Shown here piece by piece: positions 17,603 through 26,700 of a DNA stretch of 64,000 bases (the first letter of the stretch is position 1; each line of letters opens with the position of its first letter). A program made the position numbers and the translations under genes. Location of the stretch: contig UQIB01000005.1 in the NCBI GenBank assembly GCA_900541015.1, positions 16,064 to 80,063 of the forward strand. The letters run 5' to 3'. The notes below the pieces were generated by a model. The model did not search any database. It had not been told where the DNA came from and worked only from the letters and a program-made list of their open reading frames with translations. The DNA comes from an uncultured Collinsella sp. (GTDB taxonomy: Bacteria > Actinomycetota > Coriobacteriia > Coriobacteriales > Coriobacteriaceae).

Positions 17603-17850
17603 CCATTGGGTACTCATTGGGGACGTACTTAAATGACCGAAACCACTCATTGGGGACAGACTTAAATGAGTGCCGCCAGGGACGCTCTTTCGCCACCCGG
17701 CGCTCAGGGACGTTCCTTTTCTGTCGGCAACTGGGGACAGTCCTTGCCGACCCGGTCGGCAAGCCGGCGAATCGGCAAAGACTGTCCCCGATGACTAGTC
17801 GTTTAAGAACGTCCCCGATGACTAGCCGTTTAAGAACGTCCCCAATGGCT
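17603..17850. repeat. Cluster of GGGGAC-core repeats
   Basis: Fills the gene-free gap between the FtsX/ATPase operon and the ABC-2 operon. At least six GGGGAC or GGGAC cores occur in both orientations: ATTGGGGACGTACTTAAATG, TCATTGGGGACAGACTTAAA, CAGGGACGTTCC, CTGGGGACAGTCC, and inverted GACTGTCCCC and AACGTCCCC copies each followed by GATGACTAG or AATGGCTAG. Neighbouring copies can pair with each other. No gene is seen here. Confidence 0.6.
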
Positions 17851-17856
17851 AGGCGG

Positions 17857-19062
17857 CTAGGCGCGGGATTTGGTGCGCGAGAGTGCGAGGCCTACGGCGG
17901 CGATGGCCGCGGCAAAGAGTGCCGTAACGCCCAGGTCGCAGGCGATGTCGCCCAGCACGGTGGACGTCAGGTCCGCGGCGAGCGCCTTGCCGATCGCGTC
18001 GTTCACCCAAAACGTCGGCACAAAATGCGCCACGGTCTGCACGGCCGAGCCCATGAGCGACAGCGGCATCCAGGCGCCACCCAAAAACGTCATGAGCATG
18101 CCAAGCAGGTTGCCCACACCGTTGAGCAGCTCCTCGCGCGCGCCCAGACTCGAAAGCGCAAAGCCAACGGCCAGAGGCGTGCACGCCAGGGCAAACGTCG
18201 CCGCCAACGCCAGGCACACGCGACCCACGCCGACCTCGGCGACCGCGCCGGCAAAGCCCACGACGCCCATCATGCTCGACACAAACCAGATGCAGACGGT
18301 AAGCACGGCGGCGGCCACAAACACGGCGAGCGAACGCCGGCGCTCGGAGATTGGGCCGGCCTCCATGCGGCGCACGCGCTCGGGCTCGCTCATGCCCGAG
18401 AACACCAGCCCTACCGACACGATGGCCGACGAGATGATCGCGTACGCGCCAAAGTTGAAGTACGACTCGAGTGTGGCGGCGGCAGTCGAGTCGACCTTGA
18501 CCTGCTCAATCTCGACCTCCGCGCGCTTTGCGGCGGCATGCTCGGCGGCCTTGGCGACGCTGCCGTTAGAGGCGGCAGGCTCCAGGGCCGCCGCAGCGCC
18601 CGCGAGCGAGATCCAGCGCGAGGCCTCGGCAGACGAAAGCGCCGCCGCCATGGTGCCGGCACCGTAGGTCACATCGAGCTTGGGCAGGGACCCCCCCACG
18701 CGGGCGGCTGCAACAAGGTCGCCCTCAAACCCCTCTGGGATAAAGAACACGCAGTCGGCGCTGCCCTTGGCGCTGTTGCTCTTGGAGAGCGCGTCCGCAA
18801 GATCGTACGTATCGTCGCCGATGCCCGTGACCAGCTCAAAACGCGACCCCAAATGCTTGGTAAGCGCACGCGAAAGGTCGCTGTCGTCGCGGTCGACCAC
18901 GATCACGTTGGCGTCGTAGGGCTTGTACTCGGTGAGCTGCGACGAGTTCCAGCTCACCGAGGCAGCAATGAACACGCCCATCAGCGAAATGAACACCGTA
19001 TAGATGAGCAGGTAGAACGGGTGCGCGAACGCCATGCGAAGCGCAGTCTTAAAGGTGCTCAT
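17857..19062 (-). CDS. ABC-2 type transporter permease (second subunit)
   Basis: A permease of about 401 residues in the ABC2_membrane_3/YhgE-like group. It has one N-terminal TM (about residues 18-38), an extracytoplasmic domain of about 150 residues, and five to six C-terminal TMs ending in SRTKSRA. The ATG at 19062, with GGAAGGAG upstream, overlaps the end of the preceding permease gene by 14 bp, so the two are co-translated. With its partner and the ATPase it should form an exporter of a hydrophobic compound or peptide. Confidence 0.82.
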   Translation of the reverse strand: MSTFKTALRMAFAHPFYLLIYTVFISLMGVFIAASVSWNSSQLTEYKPYDANVIVVDRDDSDLSRALTKHLGSRFELVTGIGDDTYDLADALSKSNSAKGSADCVFFIPEGFEGDLVAAARVGGSLPKLDVTYGAGTMAAALSSAEASRWISLAGAAAALEPAASNGSVAKAAEHAAAKRAEVEIEQVKVDSTAAATLESYFNFGAYAIISSAIVSVGLVFSGMSEPERVRRMEAGPISERRRSLAVFVAAAVLTVCIWFVSSMMGVVGFAGAVAEVGVGRVCLALAATFALACTPLAVGFALSSLGAREELLNGVGNLLGMLMTFLGGAWMPLSLMGSAVQTVAHFVPTFWVNDAIGKALAADLTSTVLGDIACDLGVTALFAAAIAAVGLALSRTKSRA

Positions 19063-20236
19063 AGCGGCTCCTTCCAAAGATCAGCGTGGCGGCGGCAACG
19101 AACAGCAGCGCCATAAGGACCAGCGCGCCGGCGCGGACGGCAAAGGGGCCCAGGTCCTCAAAGAAATACAGGCGGTTGAACATGTCGCAGATGAGCTTGA
19201 CAGGGTTGAACCAGCACTCGGCCGGGCAGGCGCGGGCGACGTCGTCGGCAAGCGCCATCGCCGGCTCGCCGTAGAGGCCGGCGAACAGGGCGCACGTGGT
19301 AGCAAAGCCCGTGAGGATTCCCGACTTGGACGCCTTGCCGCCCTTAACGGGAAGCGTGCCCACAAAGAGCCCCAAGCCCGTGGCGGCAAGCGCGGAAGCG
19401 GCGCCGCCCATCAAACACAGTCCCTCGCGCCCGCCAAAGTCGACGCCCACGACCAGGCGCACGTAGCCGATCGTGATCGTCATCGAGGCGAAGGAGACCA
19501 GCCACGAGCCGACAAAAATGCCGGCCAGCGACGCCGTCTTGGAAAGGCCGCCCACGCAGCGGCGTGCGCCAAGGCCCGACAGATTGGGCTGCAGGTCGAC
19601 GACGCTCAAGGCGGCAAACTCGGCAGACATCATCGCGACCAGGCCAAAAAGCGCGTAATAGTAGATGACCGTGCCATCGGGCGTAGTGCGCGTCAGGCTT
19701 ACGCGGCGGGTGCCGCCCTCGAGCGACAGGGCGCGCGCAACCGCCTCGGGGTCGGCGAGCGCCGCCGGGTTGTCCTGGGCAATCTGGGACATGAGCTCGG
19801 CATTTTGCGTATACGAGCTCGCCACCGTCTCAAGGATGCTGCGGTCGATGAGCACCGACGAGGCGCGCGAGCTGTCATAACTCGAAAGCAGTGTGAGCTT
19901 GGGCGTACCCGCGTCGTCGACCGTATAGATGCCCGCAACCTCGCCGGCCTTAAGCGCACGGTTCGCGTCGGCTGCGTCGTCGCACTCGTGGATCTCGAGC
20001 AGCTGGTCGTCGCCTTCCTGGGCAAGCGACGTCGTCACGTCCTTAAAGGACGAAGCGCCCCAGGCCTCATCCTCTACGACGGCCACCGGCACCGGGTCGA
20101 CCGTGCCGTCGGAGCCGAGGTTCGCAAACATAAACATGAACATCGTGGAAAGCGCGACGGGAAAGATCGCGCCCCAGACCCACGTGCTCGGCCGGCGCAG
20201 CAGCGTCTTGACCGTAATGATAATGGTATTGAACAT
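19049..20236 (-). CDS. ABC-2 type transporter permease (first subunit)
   Basis: A 395-residue permease with the same layout as its downstream partner: one TM after MFNTIIITVKTLLRRPSTW, a large outside domain (about residues 42-200), then a bundle of five or six TMs. The two permeases are paralogues that probably form a heterodimer. The gene starts 10 bp after the ATPase stop codon. Such three-gene sets next to a NarL-type two-component system are typical of drug or bacteriocin-resistance exporters; the substrate here is not shown. Confidence 0.82.
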   Translation of the reverse strand: MFNTIIITVKTLLRRPSTWVWGAIFPVALSTMFMFMFANLGSDGTVDPVPVAVVEDEAWGASSFKDVTTSLAQEGDDQLLEIHECDDAADANRALKAGEVAGIYTVDDAGTPKLTLLSSYDSSRASSVLIDRSILETVASSYTQNAELMSQIAQDNPAALADPEAVARALSLEGGTRRVSLTRTTPDGTVIYYYALFGLVAMMSAEFAALSVVDLQPNLSGLGARRCVGGLSKTASLAGIFVGSWLVSFASMTITIGYVRLVVGVDFGGREGLCLMGGAASALAATGLGLFVGTLPVKGGKASKSGILTGFATTCALFAGLYGEPAMALADDVARACPAECWFNPVKLICDMFNRLYFFEDLGPFAVRAGALVLMALLFVAAATLIFGRSRYEHL

Positions 20237-20245
20237 GGCTGCCCC

Positions 20246-21184
20246 CTAGTCGCGCAGCTCGCGGCCGGTGATCTCGAGGAACACGTCGTTGAGGGTCGGC
20301 GGCTCGCTCCACACGCGGCCGAGTGCCACGTCGGCGGCACGCAGCGTGTCGAGGATGTCGACCAGATTGTGCGGGCTCGCTTCGCAGGTGCAGACGAGCT
20401 CGCCGCCGGAGAGCTCAACCGAAAGCACATGCTCGAGGGCGCGCAGCCGCTCGACCGTGGAGGGCTCGACGGCGCCGACCTCGACGGTCACGCGCTCGCC
20501 CATCTGAATCATGCGCTTGAGCTCGTCGTTGGTGCCCTGCGCCAGCACGCGGCCGCCGTCCATGATCATGATGCGGCTGCAGATCTGCTCGACTTCCTCC
20601 ATGTAATGGCTGGTATACACCACCGTGGCGCCCTCGTCGCGCAGGCGGCAGATGCCCTCCAGGATGGCGTTGCGGCTCTGCGGGTCGACCGCCACCGTGG
20701 GCTCGTCAAAGAAGATGAGCTCAGGCTTGTGCGCGATGCCGCAGGCGATGTTGAGGCGGCGCGCCAGGCCGCCCGAGAGCTTACCGGGGCGGAACTTGGT
20801 GAAGTCGCCCAGCCCGACAAAGTCGATGGCCTCGTCCACGAGCGTGCGGCGGCGCTTGCGGTCGGTGACGTAGAGGCTGCAGAAATAGTCAATGTTCTCG
20901 CGCACCGTGAGTTCGTCGAACACCGCGACTTGCTGCGGAACCACGCCGATGCGGCGCTTGAGGTCGTAGCGGGCGGGCGTCATGGGCTCGCCGAACAGCT
21001 CGATGGTGCCTTTGTCGTAGGCGAGCAGCTGCAAAATGCAGTTGATGGACGTGGTCTTGCCCGAGCCGTTGGGTCCGAGCAGGCCAAAGATCTCGCCGGG
21101 GGCGATACTCAGATTAAAGTGGTCGAGCGCGATAAGATCGTCGTAGCGCTTGACGAGGTTTTCGACGTGGACGATGTCTGTCAT
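20246..21184 (-). CDS. ABC transporter ATP-binding protein (ABC-2 exporter)
   Basis: A 312-residue ATPase with Walker A GPNGSGKTT, Q-loop VPQQVAVFDELTV, signature LSGGLARRL, Walker B ELIFFDEPTVAVDP and H-loop TSHYMEE, and a C-terminal regulatory segment (about residues 215-312) typical of drug/daunorubicin-type exporters. The ATG at 21184 (MTDIVHVENL) has AAGGG upstream. It is the first gene of the operon ATPase-permease-permease, divergent from the sensor kinase; the roughly 200 bp between them must hold both promoters. Confidence 0.9.
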   Translation of the reverse strand: MTDIVHVENLVKRYDDLIALDHFNLSIAPGEIFGLLGPNGSGKTTSINCILQLLAYDKGTIELFGEPMTPARYDLKRRIGVVPQQVAVFDELTVRENIDYFCSLYVTDRKRRRTLVDEAIDFVGLGDFTKFRPGKLSGGLARRLNIACGIAHKPELIFFDEPTVAVDPQSRNAILEGICRLRDEGATVVYTSHYMEEVEQICSRIMIMDGGRVLAQGTNDELKRMIQMGERVTVEVGAVEPSTVERLRALEHVLSVELSGGELVCTCEASPHNLVDILDTLRAADVALGRVWSEPPTLNDVFLEITGRELRD

Positions 21185-21382
21185 GAGGCGGCCCTTCTGT
21201 TGCTTGCGGCCCGGTACGATTGCATCATCGCAGGAGCCGCCGGCGCGCACCAGTGAGCTTTGTCACGAGTGCAGGGTCCTGGTCGTGCGGCCTGCCGACG
21301 CCCCCGCTTTGCCGCACGGGAGGAATGTCACGGTTACGCAGGCGGTCCCTCCACCACGCGCGGCTTCGCGTACAATACCCGT

Positions 21383-22528
21383 ATGAACAGGCTTTTCGAC
21401 AAATCGATTGTTTTGGCGTGCTGTATTGCGGCCGCCATGGGTCTTGCTGTGGACGCTCGCCTGGTCGCGGCGTTTTGCCTTGGCGTTATTGCCACCTCGC
21501 TGGCCGAAGTCGCACAGGGAAACCGCGCCCGCCGTGCGAGCGAGGCCGTGAGCCACGCTTACATCATCGCAGCCGTCTTCGTACCGCCGTTTGTGCCGTT
21601 TGCGCCCCTCGCCTTCTATGACATCGCGCGGCGCGTGCGCCGTGAGCATGCCTGGGTCGCGCTGGGCATTGGCTCCATCTTTGCCTTTGCGCTCGTCGCG
21701 GACCTTCGCGCCGATGCGCTCGCCGCCCGAACGCTTCTGCTAACCGTCATCCTTTCGGTTGCCGCCACCTTGTTATCGCTACGCACCGCCCAGTTGGAGC
21801 GCGAGCAGCAGCGCATGCGCCGCATCCGCGACGAGCTGCAGGAACGAGCCCTCGCGCTCGAAGCGCGCAACCGCGATCTTGCCGACCGCCAGGACTACGA
21901 AGTCGAGCTCGCGACGCTCGCCGAACGCGCCCGCATCGCGCGCGAGATCCACGATAACGTCGGCCACCAGCTCACGCGCGCCTCACTGCAGGCCGAAGCC
22001 CTTCGCGTGGTCCACGCCGACGAGCCTGGCGTCGCCGCCGATTTCGCCGACGTCAAACGCACGGTTGACGAGACGCTCCAGCTCGTACGCGCCAGCGTCC
22101 ACGCCCTCAACGACAACGCCGTCGACCTCTCCGTACAGCTCGAGAGCATCGTTGAAGGCGCACGCTCGGACGGCGGCCCGCAGGTTGAGCTTGAAGTTTT
22201 GGCCGAGCATGCGCCCGCAAATGTCGCCAACTGCTTTGCGGCGGTCCTGCGCGAGGCGCTTTCCAACGCCATGCGCCACGCCCATGCCAAAACCATTACC
22301 GTGCGGTGCATGGAGCATCCGTCGTTTTACCAGCTCATCGTTACCGATGATGGCGTGGACGCGACCCCGGCGAGCAGCAGCAACGTCGCAGAAGGCATGG
22401 GGCTCGCCTCCATGCGCGAGCGCGTCGAGGCGCTTGGCGGCACCTTCACCGCCGGTCCGCGTGCCGGCGCCGGCGGCTGGCGCGTGTTTGCCACCGTTCC
22501 CAAACCGCAAGGAGATGAGGGCCGATGA
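21383..22528 (+). CDS. NarL/DesK-family sensor histidine kinase
   Basis: A 381-residue kinase with about four to five N-terminal TMs (residues 8-135) and almost no extracellular loop, so it probably senses within the membrane. A coiled coil follows (about 140-180), then a HisKA_3 phosphoacceptor box AREIHDNVGHQL, an N-box EALSNAMRHAHA and a G-box GMGLASMRERV. The ATG at 21383 lacks a good ribosome site and follows TACAAT (21371-21376) by six bases, so a leaderless transcript is possible. It is coupled to the response regulator by ATGA and is divergent from the ABC-2 exporter it likely controls. Confidence 0.88.
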   Translation: MNRLFDKSIVLACCIAAAMGLAVDARLVAAFCLGVIATSLAEVAQGNRARRASEAVSHAYIIAAVFVPPFVPFAPLAFYDIARRVRREHAWVALGIGSIFAFALVADLRADALAARTLLLTVILSVAATLLSLRTAQLEREQQRMRRIRDELQERALALEARNRDLADRQDYEVELATLAERARIAREIHDNVGHQLTRASLQAEALRVVHADEPGVAADFADVKRTVDETLQLVRASVHALNDNAVDLSVQLESIVEGARSDGGPQVELEVLAEHAPANVANCFAAVLREALSNAMRHAHAKTITVRCMEHPSFYQLIVTDDGVDATPASSSNVAEGMGLASMRERVEALGGTFTAGPRAGAGGWRVFATVPKPQGDEGR

Positions 22529-23154
22529 GGCTTATTGTTGTCGACGACGACCGCTTGGTGGTCGATTCGCTCAAGATTATCCTGGGCGCCCAGCCGCAGA
22601 TCGAGGTGGTGGGCACCGGCGCCAACGGCAACGATGCGGTGGCGCTCTACGCCGAGCACGCACCCGATATCGCACTGCTCGACATCCAGATGCCGGGACG
22701 CGACGGCCTATCGGCGGCACGCGAGATCCTCGGGCGCGACCCTGCGGCGCGCGTGGTGTTTCTGACGACATTCTCGGATGACGAGTACATTGTGTCGGCG
22801 CTTAAACTGAGCGCCCGCGGCTATCTGATCAAAACCGATGTCGCCGCCATTCCGCCGGCGTTGGCGCAGGTCATGGCTGGCAAGCGTGTGCTCGAGGGCA
22901 AGGCAATCGAGGATGTCGACTTTGATGGGGCGAACGCTGAAGCCGGTGCGACCCACCGGCCCGCGGCCTTTGTCAGCCTGACCGACCGCGAGTTCGAAGT
23001 CGCAGAGCTCATCGCCCGCGGCCTCGACAACAAGGAGATTGCCGCCACCGCCTATATGGGCGAAGGCACGGTGCGCAACCACATTAGCTCGATCCTGGCC
23101 AAAATGGGCTTGCGCAACCGCACCCAAATCGCCATCGCCTACCTGCGAGGGTAG
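22525..23154 (+). CDS. LuxR/NarL-family response regulator
   Basis: A 209-residue regulator. The receiver domain (residues 1-120) has the acidic pair DDD at 7-9, the phosphoacceptor Asp in ALLDIQMPG (about 53), a Thr in FLTTFSD and a Lys in YLIKTD. A GerE/LuxR HTH follows (about 145-205, LTDREFEVAELIARGLDNKE and VRNHISSILAKMG). Its start overlaps the kinase stop (ATGA). The likely targets are the divergent ABC-2 exporter promoter and its own operon. Confidence 0.92.
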   Translation: MRLIVVDDDRLVVDSLKIILGAQPQIEVVGTGANGNDAVALYAEHAPDIALLDIQMPGRDGLSAAREILGRDPAARVVFLTTFSDDEYIVSALKLSARGYLIKTDVAAIPPALAQVMAGKRVLEGKAIEDVDFDGANAEAGATHRPAAFVSLTDREFEVAELIARGLDNKEIAATAYMGEGTVRNHISSILAKMGLRNRTQIAIAYLRG

Positions 23155-23215
23155 TTGTCCGACGACCGACCGCTCCGGCGTAGCAAAATGGCTGCTGCCG
23201 ATTTAATGCCATTTC

Positions 23216-23367
23216 AAAACTATGCCGGTTTACGGGGCTAAACTCAGGACCCCCATCCATACCCGCGTTTTCTGCAAAATGACAGCTCGTCTACCTGCGG
23301 TTTTATTTTCACGAATATCGGCATGGTTGGGGACTCGTGACTCAGCCCCGTAAACCGGCATAGTTTT
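23216..23367. repeat. Hairpin element A (left of adhesin)
   Basis: A 152-bp element with perfect 24-bp inverted ends (AAAACTATGCCGGTTTACGG... at 23216-23239 and 23344-23367). The centre carries TCTACCTGCGGTTTT and GCATGGTTGGGG, shared with elements B, B' and A'. It lies in the 598-bp gap after the response regulator, which holds no gene. Confidence 0.7.
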
Positions 23368-23412
23368 GTCCGAGCGACCACGTCAAGTGTCTCCGTAAGC
23401 CGCTTCAAGCCA

Positions 23413-23450
23413 AAAATGATCCGTTTTCCTCCGTCCCCGGGGGATCATTC
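23413..23450. repeat. Short spacer repeat AAAATGATCCGTTTTCCTCC
   Basis: The same module, ending CCGGGGGATCATTC here, recurs between the two hairpin elements on the other side of the adhesin gene (32606-32640) and partly at 32376-32400. Its complement contains the GGGGAC core. Confidence 0.5.
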
Positions 23451-23461
23451 GGCGGCGCCAA

Positions 23462-23618
23462 CCACGAAACCGGCCCATCTACTACGTTTGACTCGATACC
23501 CCTGACCATGCCTTCGTTTTGAACAAAACCGCAGGCGTTCTACCTGCGGTTTTGTTTTCGCGTTTTTGGCATGGTTGGGGGTAAGGGGCTAAACGTAGTA
23601 GATGGGCCGATTTCGTGG
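23462..23618. repeat. Hairpin element B (left of adhesin)
   Basis: A 157-bp element with 28-bp inverted ends and one mismatch (CCACGAAACCGGCCCATCTA... at 23462-23489 and 23591-23618). The centre forms a terminator-like stem, AAAACCGCAGG/CCTGCGGTTTT. It lies directly downstream of the adhesin gene. Confidence 0.7.
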
Positions 23619-23752
23619 CGCCCCCGGCGCACAAAAGCGCCGCCACGGAGGAGGGAGATACCTCCGTGGCGGCTGGGGGTGGGGGTGGGGGCTATGTTCT
23701 GGCTCCCCGCCGGCCGCCCGGGGCCTTTTGGCCCCGGGCGCTGCCAGCGTGC

Positions 23753-26700
23753 CTAGCGCTTACGGATACCCCAGACCAGGGCTCCGACGCCGGCCATGGC
23801 AATGACGAATGCCATGAGCAGTGCGGCGGCCTGCTGGTCACCCGTGGTGGGCAGGAAACCCTTGACCGTCTTGACGATGTTCGTCACGGTCTTGGGCGTG
23901 CCGGGATCGGGCGTCGGCACGGGTGTCTCGGACTTCTTGTACGTGTTGTTGAACACGATACCCTCGACGCTCTTGTCGCCCTTGGTAAAGGCAACGTTCG
24001 CCTTGAGGTTGCCCTCGCCGTCGTCGACCACGTTGACGGTCGCGGTAAAGACGGACTTGTCGTAGGTCATACCGGCCTCGTCGCCCTTGACCTCGCTGAT
24101 GGTGTAAACGTACGTACCAGGCTCGTCGTACTCGAACTTGTCGAAGTTGATCTTGCCGTCGGCATCGTTGGTGACGGTGGACTCGACGTCCTCGCCAACG
24201 AGCTTAAAGCTAAACTCGTCCTTCTTGAGCTCGCGTCCCTCGAGCACCTTGACGGCACCGATGGAAACCTGCGTGGGCATGGCGTGATACTTGTTGGTAA
24301 AGCCAGCCGACTCAGTGGTTCCCTCGAGCTTGTGCGTCGCGGTCAACGTGCCGTCGCCATTGTCGGAGACGGTGGTCACGACGGTGTAGGTCGTGCCGTC
24401 ATAGGTGACGCCCTTGTACAGGCCGAGCGCGTTGGGGCAAGCCTCGCGCAGCGTGTACGTGTGCGTACCGGGCGCCTCGTAGCGGATCGGGCTCAGCGTA
24501 ACGTTACCGTTGGCGTCGTTGGTGCCACTAGCGACAGTCACGCCGTCCTCGAGCAGCTCAAACGTGAACTCGCCAGCTGCAAGGTCGCGGCCGGTCAGAC
24601 GCTTGACGGTCTTGACCTGATCGGTCACGGAAGAATCGGTAGGTGCCACGCCGTACGTGTTGGTGAACGTAAAGGCCGCACCGTCGCCGCCGTCGCGCTT
24701 GACGATCAGATGTCCAGCACCGTCATCGGTCACGGTGTAGGAAACCTTGCGCGTGGCGTTGGTGTCGTTGGTCACGCCAGGGGCGCTACCGGACTCGGTC
24801 ACCGTATAGGTAAAGGTGTGCGAGCGCGGAGCAGCGGGGGCCTCGGGCTTGGACTCGTCCTTGGTCTCGTCACCGCTGGCGTCAGCGTCAACCTCGGCCT
24901 CGTCGGCGTTGGATTCAGCGTCGCTCGATGCATCGCCAGAAGCATCAGTCGTCACGCCCAGGGCGCGGTTGAGGTCGTCGAGCGTAAAGTGGATCTTGCC
25001 AAAGTCCACGTTGCCAGCCGCGTCGTTGGTTGCGGTCGTGCGCTCGGGCATCGGGGCATCCGCCTCATCGGCGGTCACGGCAAAGGTGAACTTGCCCGCG
25101 ATGTCGGCCGGGGTCAGGCCCTCGGCAGCCTGGAGCTTCTTGGTGCCGGCGAGCGCAGCGTCAACGGCGTCGGCGCCGTAGACGTTCTCGAACACGGGCT
25201 CGACGCCACCGTAGTCAGGCTTTGCCGTCAGGGTACCGTCGCCGTTGTCGACGACGATGACCTTAAAGCTAAAGCTCGACTTCGCGGCAGTAATACCCTT
25301 TGCTGCGAGCGGGGACGTGTACTCAAACGCCGTGTAGTTGATGGTCCACGCAAGCTTGGCATCCGTGTCGGTGCGGATGGCGCGCTTGGCGTTTACCAGA
25401 TCGGCGAGCATCTCGGTCGTGTAATGCAGAGCGCCAAAGCTCACCTGGCCGTTAACGTTGGTAACGCACGTACCCTCGATGGCTTCCTTCTCGCCCGCAT
25501 AGGCGATGCCAAAGTAGAACTCGCCGTCGGCCAGCGGACGACCGGTCAGGGTCTTGGTGGCGACAATCTGCGCAAGCTCGCCGCCCGGGTTATCGGTCGA
25601 TGCACGGTAGCTGTTGACGAACGGAACCACGGCGCTCTCGACCGTAGCGGCACCAGTCTTGTACTCGGTTACCGGCGTTCCCTTGTCGGGGTTGCCAATA
25701 ACGGTCGTCGTGGCGCTGAGCGTACCAGCGCCATCGTCGGCGATAGCGATCGTCACGGTGCGCTCGGCGTCGTCGTAGGTGTAACCGGGCTGGCCGTCGT
25801 TCTTCTCGGCAACGGTGTATGTAAAGGTCTTGCCCGCGTCAGCCTGCGTAAACTTGACCTCATGGCCAGCCAGGATGTCGATCAGACCAACCGTTGCCTC
25901 TGCCGTTGCAGGGGACTTGTACACGTTGGCGCCCTCGTGCAGGCCGAGCGCGATGGCCGAAGCCTCGTCGGCAGGCGTCACGGTAAAGGTGAACTGACCC
26001 TCGGTCATGGGACGTCCGGAGAGGGTCTTGCTGAGCTTGAGGCCGCCGGCCGCGGCGTAATCGAGCTCAGAGCGGTACGTGTTGGTGAAGCGGCCGCTTT
26101 CCTTCTTGGTGACGTTGGCGGTCAGGACGCCCTTGCCGTTATCAGTCACGGTCACTTCGGCGGTCGCGACATGTCCGTCATACGTCATGCCTGCCGCGCT
26201 GCCCGCGTTCTCGCGGATCTCGTACTTGTAGGTTCCAGCAGCCGTGTAGTGGATCTTGCCGAACTTGATGGCTGCGATGCCGTCCTTCGCGTCATTCTTG
26301 CTCACGGTCACGGTTGCGGGGTCGGGCAGCGGGGTGCCCTCGGGGGCGGTGATGGTAAAGCTGAACTTGTCGGAGTCCGTCCAGTCGCGACCGTCGATGG
26401 CCTTGCTCAGGTCAAAGTCGAGCTCTGCGTCGAGCGGGGTCACGCTGTAAGCGTTCTCGAAAGTTGCAGCCTTGACGTCGTCCTTCAGGACATGCTCGGC
26501 CTTGAGGGTGCCGTCGCCGTTGTCCGTGATGGTGGTCTCGATGGTGAACTTGGCATCGCTGTAGGTGATACCGCCGGCGTTGCCCTTGACCTCGCGCAGC
26601 GTATAGGTGTGCGTTCCGGCCTTGGTGTACTCGATGGGGCTCATCGTGATCTTGCCATCGGCGGCGTTCTTGCCGGTGGCGATAACCTTGGCGTCCTTGC

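Noticed and set aside
19034..21256. A 740-codon plus-strand frame
   Set aside because: It spans three well-supported ABC-2 transporter genes on the opposite strand, which carry all the recognisable motifs.
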